DNA of 22,931 bases, from the NCBI GenBank assembly GCA_964547855.1, contig CAZJPG010000019.1:1-22931 (forward strand), given 5' to 3'. A model generated the notes under the pieces. That model made no database searches. It had not been told where the DNA came from and was given only the letters and a program-made list of their open reading frames with translations. This DNA is from JBAZHE01 sp964547855 (GTDB taxonomy: Bacteria; Patescibacteriota; Patescibacteriia; Patescibacteriales; WJLG01). Shown in pieces: positions 1 through 7,641 of the stretch (within the stretch, counting starts at the first letter, position 1; the number at the start of each line of letters is the position of its first letter). Position numbers and translations under genes: made by a program.

Positions 1-668
1 GGAGGAAGATTGAGGTTAAGAAGAATATTAAGAAGGCTTTGATGCAGAAGCTTTTGACGGGCGAGAAGCGTCTGGCTGGGTTTAGCGAAAAGTGGCAGGT
101 GGTGAAGTTGGGTGATGTTGGAGAAATTGTTACGGGAAATACTCCACCAATGGAGGATAAAAATAATTATGGTGATGAGTATTACTGGGCTACAGCAGAA
201 GATTTTAATGGGAAATATATAGATAATACAAATTTAAAATTATCTAAAAAAGGAAAAGAATTGTCTAGGTTTTTGCCAATAGGAAGCATCTTGGTGACGT
301 GTATAGCCTCGATTGGCAAAAATGCTATTGCTAGAGTTCCGTTGGCCACCAACCAGCAAATAAATTCCATAGTTATAAATAAGGATAATAGTAATGAGTT
401 TGTTTATTATTTAATGCAAGCTTCGACGAATTTACTTAAGCGACACGCTGGTGCCGGTGCGATGTTAATTTTAAATAAAGTTAGTTTTTCAAAAATAAAA
501 ATTACAATTCCGAAATTAGAAGAACAAAAAGCGATTGCGGAAATATTGACTAAGGCTGACGATGAAATTACGGCTTTGGAGAAAAAGAAAGAAATTGTTG
601 AGGCGCAGAAAAAATATTTATTAAATAATTTAGTGACGGGCAAAGTTTTGACGCCTGAAAATTTATAA
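1..668 (+). CDS. hsdS: Type I restriction enzyme specificity subunit HsdS, C-terminal part (5' end outside window)
   Basis: The frame is open to the left edge (first full codon at position 3), so the TTG at 39 and the ATG at 42 are internal. About 221 residues are visible, roughly the second half of a typical 400-450-residue HsdS. The sequence begins with the central conserved segment (KKALMQKLLTGEKRLAGF, then W) that follows the first coiled-coil spacer. It continues into the second target-recognition domain (KLGDVGEIVTGNTP...) and ends with the distal conserved spacer helix (EEQKAIAEIL, then LLNNLVTGKV), which echoes the central segment as expected for the circularly symmetric HsdS fold. 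HsdS sets DNA sequence specificity and bridges two HsdM and two HsdR subunits. hsdM is expected upstream. Identification as HsdS is firm; the recognition site cannot be read from the sequence. Confidence 0.92.
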   Translation, partial: RKIEVKKNIKKALMQKLLTGEKRLAGFSEKWQVVKLGDVGEIVTGNTPPMEDKNNYGDEYYWATAEDFNGKYIDNTNLKLSKKGKELSRFLPIGSILVTCIASIGKNAIARVPLATNQQINSIVINKDNSNEFVYYLMQASTNLLKRHAGAGAMLILNKVSFSKIKITIPKLEEQKAIAEILTKADDEITALEKKKEIVEAQKKYLLNNLVTGKVLTPENL

Positions 669-669
669 C

Positions 670-700
670 CACCCCTAACCCCTTCTTGGAAAGGAGGGAG
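670..700. repeat. Palindromic repeat element, family A
   Basis: A short imperfect palindrome of the CCCCTTC-TTGG-AAAGGAGGG type starts just after the hsdS stop codon. It resembles short intergenic palindromes seen scattered in many bacterial genomes (from memory). It could act as a weak terminator for the upstream hsd genes, but no T-run follows. Confidence 0.55.
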
Positions 701-712
701 ATCAAAACAATT

Positions 713-750
713 TGTCATTTCGACTGAAGCGCAGCGAAACGGAGAAATCG
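713..750. repeat. Palindromic repeat element, family B (TGTCATTTCGACTGAAGC type)
   Basis: This element runs from TGTCATTTCGACTGAAGC to GGAGAAATCG; its ends ATTTC and GAGAAAT pair. The motif matches a dispersed repeat I recall from many bacterial genomes. It is followed by family C at 784, an arrangement that suggests one composite unit. Confidence 0.6.
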
Positions 751-783
751 CTTTTAGTTTAGAAAAATTTTATCTAAGCGAAA

Positions 784-812
784 GAGATCCCTCGGCTTCG
801 CTCGGGATGACA
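784..812. repeat. Palindromic repeat element, family C, copy 1
   Basis: A hairpin of the GATCCCTCGGCTTCGCTCGGG type, followed by ATGACA. A second, diverged copy lies at 1046-1074 immediately before hsdR. Confidence 0.65.
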
Positions 813-831
813 ATGAGGTGAAAATGACAAC

Positions 832-881
832 CAACACACCCCGGCCTGTCGGCCACCCCTCTCGAGAGGGGAATTAATTAT
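832..881 (+). repeat. Palindromic repeat element, family D, copy 1
   Basis: Contains GGCCTGTCGGCC followed by a perfect 16-bp palindrome CCCCTCTCGAGAGGGG (856-871) and GAATTAATTA. The same order recurs 151 bp downstream at 983-1032, where the second palindrome has decayed. Confidence 0.7.
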
Positions 882-887
882 TGCGTT

Positions 888-980
888 GTCATCCCCGTGA
901 AAACGGGGATCCAGTATTCCGTGCAACAAAACTGGATTCCCGCCGGAGTTTATCCCGATGAATGTCGGGGTGGGAATGAC
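888..980. repeat. MITE-like inverted-repeat element, family E (GTCATCCCC...GGGAATGAC)
   Basis: About 93 bp that can fold on itself. The ends GTCATCCCC and GGGAATGAC are inverted. Inside, GGATCCAGT (908-916) pairs with ACTGGATTCC near 931, and there is a local CCCCGTGAAAACGGGG hairpin. The ends resemble a widespread class of bacterial dispersed palindromic or MITE-like repeats. No coding capacity is seen. Confidence 0.65.
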
Positions 981-982
981 GA

Positions 983-1032
983 CAACACACCTCGGCCTGT
1001 CGGCCACCCATCTTAATAGGGGGAATTAAATT
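983..1032 (+). repeat. Palindromic repeat element, family D, copy 2
   Basis: Direct repeat of 832-881: both copies share CAACACACC, CGGCCTGTCGGCCACCC and GGGGAATTAA. Here the second palindrome arm is altered to ATCTTAATAGGGGG. The copies flank the family E element, so 832-1032 may be a single composite insertion. Confidence 0.7.
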
Positions 1033-1045
1033 TGGTAATTTGAAT

Positions 1046-1074
1046 AGATCCCTCGCTAATCGCTCGGGATGACA
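1046..1074. repeat. Palindromic repeat element, family C, copy 2, overlapping a potential hsdR start codon
   Basis: AGATCCCTCGCTAATCGCTCGGG followed by ATGACA (split here by the ATG) is a diverged copy of 785-812. Its terminal ATGACA provides the ATG at 1069, which is in frame with hsdR. That ATG is therefore probably repeat-derived rather than the ancestral start. Confidence 0.65.
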
Positions 1075-1080
1075 AACAAT

Positions 1081-4000
1081 ATGAGCAATAATGAACAAAT
1101 GATCAAAGCGGATTTTGACGAGGCTAAGGCTTCGCAACTGCCTTTTGTAGAACTTTTGCTTAATTTGGGGTATTCATATATTTCAGCGGCGGAAGTTTTA
1201 AAAGAAAGAGATAATAATCTTTCCCGTTTTATTTTGAAAAAAACCGCCTTTGTCAAATTAAAAGAGCTTAACGGTGAAGTTTCGGACAAGAATATTAAAG
1301 ACGCGATTGATGAATTGGATAATATGCCCCTGGAAGGCTTAATTGATACTTCGCGCGAGGTTTATAATATTGTCATGCACAAAGGAGGTAAGACGGTGGT
1401 TGATGTGGTGGATGGTCGCAATGTTTCAAAATCTTTGCAGTTTATTGATTTTGAAAATGTTGGCCGTAATATTTTTCAAGTGGCGGTTGAATATCAGGTT
1501 GAAGGAAGAAATAATATTCGTCCGGATATTGTTTTGTTTGTTAATGGTTTGCCTTTTGCCGTAGTAGAAAACAAAAAATCCAGCGTTAATATTAAGGAGG
1601 CGTTAAGCCAGATGCAAAGAAATCAGGGGATTGAATATGCTCCGAAGTTTTTTGTCTATCCTCAACTTTTGATTGCGGCCAATTGTGATAATTTTCTTTA
1701 TGGCAACACCGGCACGCCTTCCAAATTTTACGCCTCTTGGAAGGAAAAGGATGTTAAAGCTGATGAATATGATAGCTTAATATCCGAATTGATTGCCAAA
1801 CCTATTGATAAAGATATTTACAAAAATGTTCTGAATGATTTAAATGGCTCTACTTTTGGGCATGAACAGGTTTTAAAAAGGCAGGTGACTAATCAAGATA
1901 GGGGTGTTTATAATTTGCTTCGTCCGGAAAGGATTTTGGACGTTTGCAAGAATTTCATACTTTACGATGCCCAGGACAAAAAATCCGCTCGCTATCAGCA
2001 ATATTTCGCGATTGAAAAGATTTTAAAAAGAGTTTCTGAATTTAAAGAAACCAAGACCGGACGCCAAAGAAAGGGCGGTATAATTTGGCATACTCAAGGA
2101 TCTGGCAAGTCTTTGACTATGGTGATGTTGGTTAAGGCTTTGATTGAAGAGACGTCCATTATTAATCCTCGCATAATTGTGGTTACGGATAGGGTTGATT
2201 TGGATAAACAGATCGCCACGACTTTCAAGAATTGTAATATCAAGAAAGAAGTTATTACCGCCCGCACCGGCTCGCATCTTTTGGAAATGATCAAGGAAAA
2301 AAATCCTAATGTTATCACGACCTTGATTCATAAATTTGAGAGCGCTGGCAAGAAAGATGATTTTGCTGATCAGGACGAAAACATTTTTGTGTTGGTGGAC
2401 GAGGCGCATCGCACTCAAAGCGGTTCGGCTAATATGGAAATGAATAGCATTATTCCGAATGCTTGTTTTATTGGTTTTACCGGCACGCCTTTAATGAAGA
2501 AGGAAAAGCATATTTCCGTGGCTAAATTCGGTGATTATATTGATAAATATACAATTGACGATGCTTTGGCTGATCATGTTATTTTGCCTTTGATATATGA
2601 AGGGCGTTTTGTGGAGATGTTTCAAAATGAAGCGCAAGTGGATGTACACGTGGAAAGAATCAATAGTCAGATAGACGAGGAAAAGAAGAAGGCCTATCAA
2701 AACAAAACTTCCGAGAGCATTATAAAAAATAACCCGAAAAGAATAGAGGAAGTTGCTTTTGACATTGAAGAACATTACACAAAAGAATTCCAAGGCACTG
2801 GCCTTAAAGGGCAAGTAGTCGCTCCTAGCAAACATTCGGCGATTTTGTTTCAGAAATATTTTGAAGATCGCGGCAAGTTAAAAACAGCGGTAATTATTTC
2901 CGACATTGGCGCCGGCGAAGATCAGGAAGATGACAAGAAAAAAGAGGTGATTGATTTTCTTGCTGATGTTAAGCACAAGTATAAAGATTTGAAGTCTTAC
3001 GAGACGAATATTATAGACAGTTTTAAAAAGGATCCGAAAGGCATTGAGTTAATTGTTGTGGTGGACAAACTTTTGACCGGTTTTGACGCACCGAGAAATA
3101 CGGTTCTTTATTTAGCCAAGGATTTGCGCGACCATAATCTGCTCCAGGCCATTGCCCGCGTGAACCGTCTTTTCGACAATGAAGAAGATAAACTTCCAAA
3201 AACGGCTGGTTATATCATAGATTATTCGGAAAATGCCAAGAATTTGAAAAGTGCCATGGAATTATTCGGCAATTATGATGATGAGGATGTGCGCGGAACC
3301 CTTATTGATTTAAAAGACAAGATAGAAGATTTGGAGAATGCTTACGCCGAAGTTAAAGAATATTTTAAAACCATAAAAAACAGAGAAGACCAGGAAGAGT
3401 ATATTAATAGATTTGCCGAAGAAAAAGAGAGGAAAGATTTTTACACTTCGGTAAATAAGCTTTTGCGCAATTTGACAGAGTGTATGACCTTGGAGGATTT
3501 TTCCAAGGAGTTTAGCGACCTTGATGTTTATCAAAGGGATATAAAAAAGATTTTAGAGATTCAAAAAAATGTTCGCATTCGCTACACCGATGTTGATGAC
3601 TATTCGGATTATAAGAAGCAGTTGGTAAAAATATTAGACAGATATGTCGATGCCAAGGAAGTGGAGATTTTAACCAGGCCGATTGATTTGAGCGATAAAG
3701 AATCCTTGAATAGTATGGTTGAAAGTTTGAATTCCAATGCTTCCCGTGCTGAGGCGATTGCCGCTCAAACTGATAAGGTCATTCATGATAACTGGAGAAG
3801 CGATCCGGAATATTATGAAAGATTTTCCAGGAAGGTTGCCGAGATATTGCAAAATATGAGGGATAAAAAAATGGAAGATTTGGAAGCGTTTAATCAGATG
3901 AAATTATTGCGCGACGAAGTAATTGATAAAAAAGATGATGAGTTGCCGGCCGGCATAGAGGCTAAATCCGGAAAGGATGTTTTTTATCGCAATTTGCGGG

Positions 4001-4257
4001 AATATTTTGCGAAACAGGATTTGTCCGATGGTGATTATATTAAGATAATCAATGAAATATTTGAAAAGCTTAAAGGAGAAATAAGGGTTGATTGGCACAA
4101 TAATTCCGAGGTAAAGAGGCAGATTATGAACAAAATCGATGATTATCTTTATGATGTCGTAAAAAATGAAAGAGGCATTGATTTGAGTAATGAGGACATA
4201 GTTAAAATAAATGAAAAGATTATAGAATTAGCCGTGGTTAATAGCGATGTTTTTTAA
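1081..4257 (+). CDS. hsdR: Type I restriction enzyme R subunit (ATP-dependent translocase/endonuclease)
   Basis: This is the motor and nuclease subunit of the type I complex; it translocates DNA and cuts it at a distance from unmethylated sites. With the start at 1081 it has 1058 residues, normal for HsdR. An N-terminal PD-(D/E)XK nuclease is visible (D149, then E163-N-K165). The superfamily 2 helicase motor follows: Walker A TQGSGKS with K343, DEAH at 440-443, TGTP at 467-470, GFDAP, and motif VI QAIARVNR at 689-696. The C-terminal third is helical and charged. I chose the ATG at 1081 because the in-frame ATG at 1069 lies inside a dispersed repeat; 1099 is also possible. There is no Shine-Dalgarno. 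The 400-bp repeat-filled gap after hsdS suggests that the ancestral operon has been interrupted. All catalytic motifs are intact. Confidence 0.95.
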   Translation: MSNNEQMIKADFDEAKASQLPFVELLLNLGYSYISAAEVLKERDNNLSRFILKKTAFVKLKELNGEVSDKNIKDAIDELDNMPLEGLIDTSREVYNIVMHKGGKTVVDVVDGRNVSKSLQFIDFENVGRNIFQVAVEYQVEGRNNIRPDIVLFVNGLPFAVVENKKSSVNIKEALSQMQRNQGIEYAPKFFVYPQLLIAANCDNFLYGNTGTPSKFYASWKEKDVKADEYDSLISELIAKPIDKDIYKNVLNDLNGSTFGHEQVLKRQVTNQDRGVYNLLRPERILDVCKNFILYDAQDKKSARYQQYFAIEKILKRVSEFKETKTGRQRKGGIIWHTQGSGKSLTMVMLVKALIEETSIINPRIIVVTDRVDLDKQIATTFKNCNIKKEVITARTGSHLLEMIKEKNPNVITTLIHKFESAGKKDDFADQDENIFVLVDEAHRTQSGSANMEMNSIIPNACFIGFTGTPLMKKEKHISVAKFGDYIDKYTIDDALADHVILPLIYEGRFVEMFQNEAQVDVHVERINSQIDEEKKKAYQNKTSESIIKNNPKRIEEVAFDIEEHYTKEFQGTGLKGQVVAPSKHSAILFQKYFEDRGKLKTAVIISDIGAGEDQEDDKKKEVIDFLADVKHKYKDLKSYETNIIDSFKKDPKGIELIVVVDKLLTGFDAPRNTVLYLAKDLRDHNLLQAIARVNRLFDNEEDKLPKTAGYIIDYSENAKNLKSAMELFGNYDDEDVRGTLIDLKDKIEDLENAYAEVKEYFKTIKNREDQEEYINRFAEEKERKDFYTSVNKLLRNLTECMTLEDFSKEFSDLDVYQRDIKKILEIQKNVRIRYTDVDDYSDYKKQLVKILDRYVDAKEVEILTRPIDLSDKESLNSMVESLNSNASRAEAIAAQTDKVIHDNWRSDPEYYERFSRKVAEILQNMRDKKMEDLEAFNQMKLLRDEVIDKKDDELPAGIEAKSGKDVFYRNLREYFAKQDLSDGDYIKIINEIFEKLKGEIRVDWHNNSEVKRQIMNKIDDYLYDVVKNERGIDLSNEDIVKINEKIIELAVVNSDVF

Positions 4258-4271
4258 GAACGCTTAAAAAT

Positions 4272-4970
4272 ATGGAGGAAAAAAAATTTGTTTGGGGAAA
4301 ATACGGCTTTGACTATTTTGTTTTCAAAGAAGATCGCAAGACTATAAGCATTAGGGTGACGCCAAAAATGAAAGTGATAGTTAAGTGTCCTAAAGAAGTT
4401 AAGGATCAGGAGCTAGAAGATCATTTGAAGAGGAAGTATGATTGGGTGGAAAAGCAGCTAGATTTTTTTAAAAAGTTTCAAAATAAAAAAGAGAAAGAAT
4501 ATATTTCCGGTGCGGCGGTTTTGTATTTGGGCCGGCAGTATAAATTAGTTGTTAAAAAGGGTGAAGTAGATAAGGTTGCCCTGAAAGGCGGTGAATTAGT
4601 GGTTTTTAGCAGTGAAACAGATAACGAGAAATATGTTAAGGCCTTGCTTGATGGTTGGCATAGAAAGAGGGCGAAAGAAGTTTTTGCTATCCGTCTTGAA
4701 GAGATGATGAAAAAATTCGATTACAAAATAGAGCCGATTTTGCTGGTGCGCAAGCTGGAGAAAAAATGGGGGAGCTTTACCGGTAAAAAAAGAATATATC
4801 TTAATCAGAAATTGATCCAAGCTTCTCGCGATTGCATTGATTACGTGATAATTCATGAGCTATGTCATTTTAAATATCGAGATCATAATAATAAGTTTTT
4901 CAGATTGCTGGAGTCTAAAATGCCTAAGTGGGAGAGGATTAAGGATAAGTTAGAGATGAGATTTTTATAA
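4272..4970 (+). CDS. YgjP/DUF45-type (M48-like) zinc metallopeptidase domain protein
   Basis: 232 residues. The N-terminal half is a small beta-rich domain (FDYFVFKEDRKTISIRV...). The C-terminal half carries the signature V-I-I-HELCH-x5-H with H195, E196, H199 and H205, preceded by the conserved K-WGSFTGKKRIYLN segment typical of the YgjP/DUF45 family (zincin fold, SprT/WLM-like). Genes of this family often sit next to hsdR in type I restriction loci (established association, role unclear). The gene starts 14 bases after hsdR and is likely co-transcribed. A role in turnover of the restriction complex or handling of protein-DNA adducts would be speculation. The catalytic residues are complete; the product looks cytoplasmic (no signal peptide). 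No Shine-Dalgarno is present. Confidence 0.88.
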   Translation: MEEKKFVWGKYGFDYFVFKEDRKTISIRVTPKMKVIVKCPKEVKDQELEDHLKRKYDWVEKQLDFFKKFQNKKEKEYISGAAVLYLGRQYKLVVKKGEVDKVALKGGELVVFSSETDNEKYVKALLDGWHRKRAKEVFAIRLEEMMKKFDYKIEPILLVRKLEKKWGSFTGKKRIYLNQKLIQASRDCIDYVIIHELCHFKYRDHNNKFFRLLESKMPKWERIKDKLEMRFL

Positions 4971-4980
4971 TTTTAAATAT

Positions 4981-5445
4981 ATGCAAAAGGACTTTCAAAA
5001 GCAACTGATTAAGGGTAAAATAGCAGAATTAGTTTTTCAGCAGATGTGGGCCGAGGCTGGTAAATATACGATTTTGCCTCTTGGCTATGAGCAGATTTTA
5101 CCTGGTTTATTGGATTGGCATGACAATGATATTTTAAAACCAATTAGAACTGCTCCCGATTTCGTCCTTATCCCAAAAGATGAGAGCGATGAGAATATTT
5201 TAATAATTGAGGTTAAATTCAGAAGAAGTATAACGGCTAAGGATAACTTGGAGAGAGCGACGGAGCAAAACAAAAGATGGAATCCTTCTTTTTTGTTCGT
5301 GGCTACCCCAGAACGTTTTTATTTTGGCAAATGCGCTGAAATTATAAAAAACAATGGCAGGATGGAAGTTTTAAGCGATGAGTATATCTCATATAAGACA
5401 CAAGATAAATACTCAAAAATTTTAAAAGAGTTTTTAGATAAATAA
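4981..5445 (+). CDS. Small PD-(D/E)XK nuclease-like protein, hsd-linked
   Basis: 154 residues, not recognised as a named family. It contains a PD-(D/E)XK-like core: A-PDF with D60, a short linker, then LIIEVKF with E77 and K79. A basic strand (FRRS) and a helix with E-N-K-R-W follow. This layout fits restriction-type nucleases or Holliday-junction-resolvase-like folds that bind DNA. It starts 11 bases after the metallopeptidase gene in the same orientation and is presumably part of the same transcript. Whether it cleaves DNA on its own, supports the type I enzyme, or is a separate defence gene is unknown. Length and motif spacing (16 residues between D and E) are plausible for an active nuclease. 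No Shine-Dalgarno. Confidence 0.6.
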   Translation: MQKDFQKQLIKGKIAELVFQQMWAEAGKYTILPLGYEQILPGLLDWHDNDILKPIRTAPDFVLIPKDESDENILIIEVKFRRSITAKDNLERATEQNKRWNPSFLFVATPERFYFGKCAEIIKNNGRMEVLSDEYISYKTQDKYSKILKEFLDK

Positions 5446-5512
5446 TTTTTTGGCAGGTTCTTATAGTCTGATTTTAAGTCGTTAGTTTTTAAAACACTAT
5501 GTCTATTTTTTT

Positions 5513-5545
5513 AGGGCCAGGTCTGGAATTAAGAATTTTTTAATC
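5513..5545 (+). repeat. Intergenic repeat R55, diverged copy 1
   Basis: AGGGCCAGGTCTGGAATT and the following bases align with the first part of the better copies at 6410-6464 and 7642-7696. It lies 40 bases before a start codon, in the same direction as that gene. Confidence 0.5.
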
Positions 5546-5548
5546 GAT

Positions 5549-5573
5549 TTTTTTATTTTATTAAAATAAAAAA
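5549..5573. repeat. AT-only inverted repeat upstream of the nucleotidyltransferase gene
   Basis: TTTTTTATTTTA and TAAAATAAAAAA form a perfect 12-bp inverted repeat with a one-base centre, ending 12 bases before the ATG at 5586. It may be an operator or a weak hairpin, or simply AT-rich low-complexity DNA. Confidence 0.4.
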
Positions 5574-5585
5574 TGATACAGTATT

Positions 5586-6395
5586 ATGGAATTTTTAAAT
5601 AACAATAATGATTCTTCCACTGGTGTTCGTTTTGAGTTGCCGACCAATGAAGTGGCTAAGGAAAGATTGGATATTTTTAGAAAGGCTGTCAAAGAATTTC
5701 AGACAGAACATCCAGAGGTTCTGGGCGCGACTGTCTATGGTTCGATGATAAAAGGAAAACAGGCTAATGAATCCAGTGATATAGATGCTTGTGTCTATAT
5801 TGATTCTGACAGTGAAGATTATGCCGGGCAGGATGAGGATTTTTATAAAGAATCGTTGATCGCTAAAACAGGATTGGTTGATGGTGATGATGGTTTGGAA
5901 TATGTAGAGCATCTAAAGCCAGTGTTGATAAATGAAAAAAAGATAGATGACGAAATAACTGCGCAAGCCTCTTTTTTTTCCAAAGAAAAAGAAATAGACA
6001 AAAGAATTTTGGAATTAAATGATGAGATGAAAAAGGCTGAAATCGGCACTGATTCTGCTCGCGTCTTGGAGTGTAAAAAGGAGAAGGAGAAATTATATAA
6101 AGAAAAACTAAACACTAGGAATACAGAATTTTGGCTTACCGGCATGTTTCATGCTCGTGTTGGTTCTGGCATAGAAAAGTATCGTAAAATGTTCTTGGAA
6201 AAGATCGCCTCATTGCCAGACAAAGACATTTCTGAAAGAATTTGGTCTAAAGATGTCGCTGAATCTTTGCGCATATTTGAGGAAAGATGGGATTCCAGCA
6301 CTGAGGTGCTAATCCCTAAGACACTAGAGAAGGCGCTTGAAGTGTATCATCCTGAGTTTTTGGAAAAGAAGATAATGGCCGATATTGCAAAATAG
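5586..6395 (+). CDS. Nucleotidyltransferase-domain protein (MNT/Pol-beta-like)
   Basis: 269 residues. An N-terminal minimal nucleotidyltransferase core is visible: YGSMIKG with G52-S53, then SSDIDACVYID with D65 and D67 as metal ligands. This matches the GS-x10-12-DxD pattern of the Pol-beta superfamily. A further acidic stretch follows (residues 74-85), and residues about 120-175 are charged and likely coiled coil. The C-terminal part (about 180-269) is helical and not recognised. Such proteins transfer nucleotides to proteins, RNA or small molecules; the substrate cannot be inferred here. No HEPN or other antitoxin/toxin partner is adjacent, so a MNT-HEPN toxin-antitoxin pair is not supported. 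The start is ATG after an AT-rich stretch without Shine-Dalgarno. Confidence 0.75.
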   Translation: MEFLNNNNDSSTGVRFELPTNEVAKERLDIFRKAVKEFQTEHPEVLGATVYGSMIKGKQANESSDIDACVYIDSDSEDYAGQDEDFYKESLIAKTGLVDGDDGLEYVEHLKPVLINEKKIDDEITAQASFFSKEKEIDKRILELNDEMKKAEIGTDSARVLECKKEKEKLYKEKLNTRNTEFWLTGMFHARVGSGIEKYRKMFLEKIASLPDKDISERIWSKDVAESLRIFEERWDSSTEVLIPKTLEKALEVYHPEFLEKKIMADIAK

Positions 6396-6409
6396 ATTAT
6401 TCGTATTTG

Positions 6410-6464
6410 AGGTCAGGTCTTGAATTGTGAATTTTATAAATCAGCCCGCAGCCCGCTTCTTAAG
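6410..6464 (+). repeat. Intergenic repeat R55, copy 2
   Basis: About 55 bp including AGGTCTTGAATTGTGAATTT and CAGCCCGCAGCCCGC. It differs from 7642-7696 at 9 positions, all of them transitions. It ends 20 bases before the ATG at 6485 and lies in the same direction as that gene. Confidence 0.75.
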
Positions 6465-6484
6465 GCCGCGGCTAAAACAAAAAT

Positions 6485-6820
6485 ATGAGGAACAAAAGAG
6501 TTTTGATAGCGATTTTGACCGGCGCCGTGCTTGGTATTTTTTGCATAATCGGAGTGAGCGTTCGTCTTGGTTTCTCTGGAAATGAATTGTTTATATTCTC
6601 CACTTGGCTCAATAGGGTGATAATGGGCTTGGTCATCGGCTTGGCAGTATGCCCTGGTGTAAAAGGTAGCTCTAAAATGGCGTTGCTTCGAGGTGCGTTT
6701 TTAGGCTTGATCATCAGCGGGTCTTTTTATTTGGCGACCGATTTTAAAGATACTCCGGGGTTTTTCGCTGGGATCGTCTATGGAGTGATAATCGATTATG
6801 TCGCGACTAAAAAAGCATAG
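6485..6820 (+). CDS. Small integral membrane protein, unknown function
   Basis: 111 residues with four likely transmembrane helices (about 6-25, 40-58, 66-84, 91-106) and short loops. The first helix is preceded by the basic N-terminus MRNKR. Glycine-rich helices (G-AVLGIF, GLVIGLAV, GAFLGLIISG, GIVYGVII) suggest tight helix packing. I do not recognise the family. It sits between R55 repeat copy 2 and the secreted SH3 protein. No Shine-Dalgarno precedes the ATG. Confidence 0.65.
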   Translation: MRNKRVLIAILTGAVLGIFCIIGVSVRLGFSGNELFIFSTWLNRVIMGLVIGLAVCPGVKGSSKMALLRGAFLGLIISGSFYLATDFKDTPGFFAGIVYGVIIDYVATKKA

Positions 6821-6864
6821 GCAGGAGTTTTTTATCAGGGTTATTAGAAAATTAAACAGAGTAT

Positions 6865-7617
6865 ATGAAAAAAGTCATTACCATTTTAAGTTTAGCTGTC
6901 CTTCTTCCGCTTTTTAGCGTTTCGGCTGGTACTTGCGAGGGTGATCCTCTTTATGAGCGCAATAATCAAGCTAAGCCGAATGTCGCTGTTTGGTTAAGAA
7001 ACGAGCCTTGCATGCAGAATTCTCAGATCATGAAGACTTTGCCGGCCGGCGAGACCGTGGATGTCATCGCTTTCACGGACGGTTGGTTTAAGGTTAAGGA
7101 CAAGACCGGAGCTATTGGTTGGGCTGGTGCGGTTCTTTTGACTGAAACGACTCAAAGCACGATCAATAATGAATTGCCAAAGGAATATTTTGATTATGGT
7201 GTGAATCCTGGCTCGGCCGCTGTTACTCCGGCTAACGAGTCCAAGATTTTAGCGAGAACCAAGGGATATATTCTATTACAAGTCGAGGCGCATGGTGAAG
7301 CCTGGTACGTTGACCCGGTTTCCAGCAAGAGGACTTATATGAAAGATGGTGCGGCCGCTTACGAAATTATGCGTTCATTCGGACTTGGTATTAATAATGC
7401 TAATTTAGAAAAATTAAAGAAAGGCGATCAGTCGCTGATCAATCGCTTGAAGGGCAGAATAGTCCTGCAAGTCGAGTCGAAGGGCGAGGCATATTATATC
7501 CATCCTAAGACCGGTCAAACTTATTATTTGGCCAATGGTTCCGAAGCCTATCGCATTATGCGCGAATTGGGCTTAGGCATAACGAATTCTGATCTATCCG
7601 CGATAAGCGAGAAATAA
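6865..7617 (+). CDS. Secreted SH3-domain protein with two CPR-type surface repeats
   Basis: 250 residues. Residues 1-21 form a Sec signal peptide (MKK, hydrophobic core, then SAG), so the mature protein is exported. Residues about 38-93 are a bacterial SH3b-like domain (VWLRNEP, KTLPAGETVDVI, GWFKVKD, GWAGAVLL), often a cell-wall or peptide-binding module. Two tandem repeats of about 57 residues follow (about 129-185 and 192-247), each with the pattern G-x-ILLQVE-x-GEA-Y-x-P, YY-or-TY, then A-Y-IMR-x-GLGI. This repeat is common in secreted proteins of Patescibacteria (from memory). A role at the cell surface, perhaps wall binding or host contact, is inferred. No catalytic motif is seen. Confidence 0.8.
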   Translation: MKKVITILSLAVLLPLFSVSAGTCEGDPLYERNNQAKPNVAVWLRNEPCMQNSQIMKTLPAGETVDVIAFTDGWFKVKDKTGAIGWAGAVLLTETTQSTINNELPKEYFDYGVNPGSAAVTPANESKILARTKGYILLQVEAHGEAWYVDPVSSKRTYMKDGAAAYEIMRSFGLGINNANLEKLKKGDQSLINRLKGRIVLQVESKGEAYYIHPKTGQTYYLANGSEAYRIMRELGLGITNSDLSAISEK

Positions 7618-7641
7618 AGTGATCACTAAAACTATAGTTAT

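Noticed and set aside
1..668. Phase-variable hsdS inversion system
   Set aside because: No second hsdS copy, long inverted repeat within hsdS, or recombinase is visible; the 5' half lies outside the window.
669..1080. CRISPR array
   Set aside because: The repeats are of several families, palindromic, unevenly spaced and without unique spacers of constant length.
2023..2418. Antisense 131-codon frame within hsdR
   Set aside because: It is a shadow of the intact hsdR frame with no ribosome-binding site, and the hsdR motifs lie exactly here.
5586..6395. MNT-HEPN toxin-antitoxin pair
   Set aside because: No HEPN-domain gene adjoins the nucleotidyltransferase, and the protein is longer than the minimal antitoxin.
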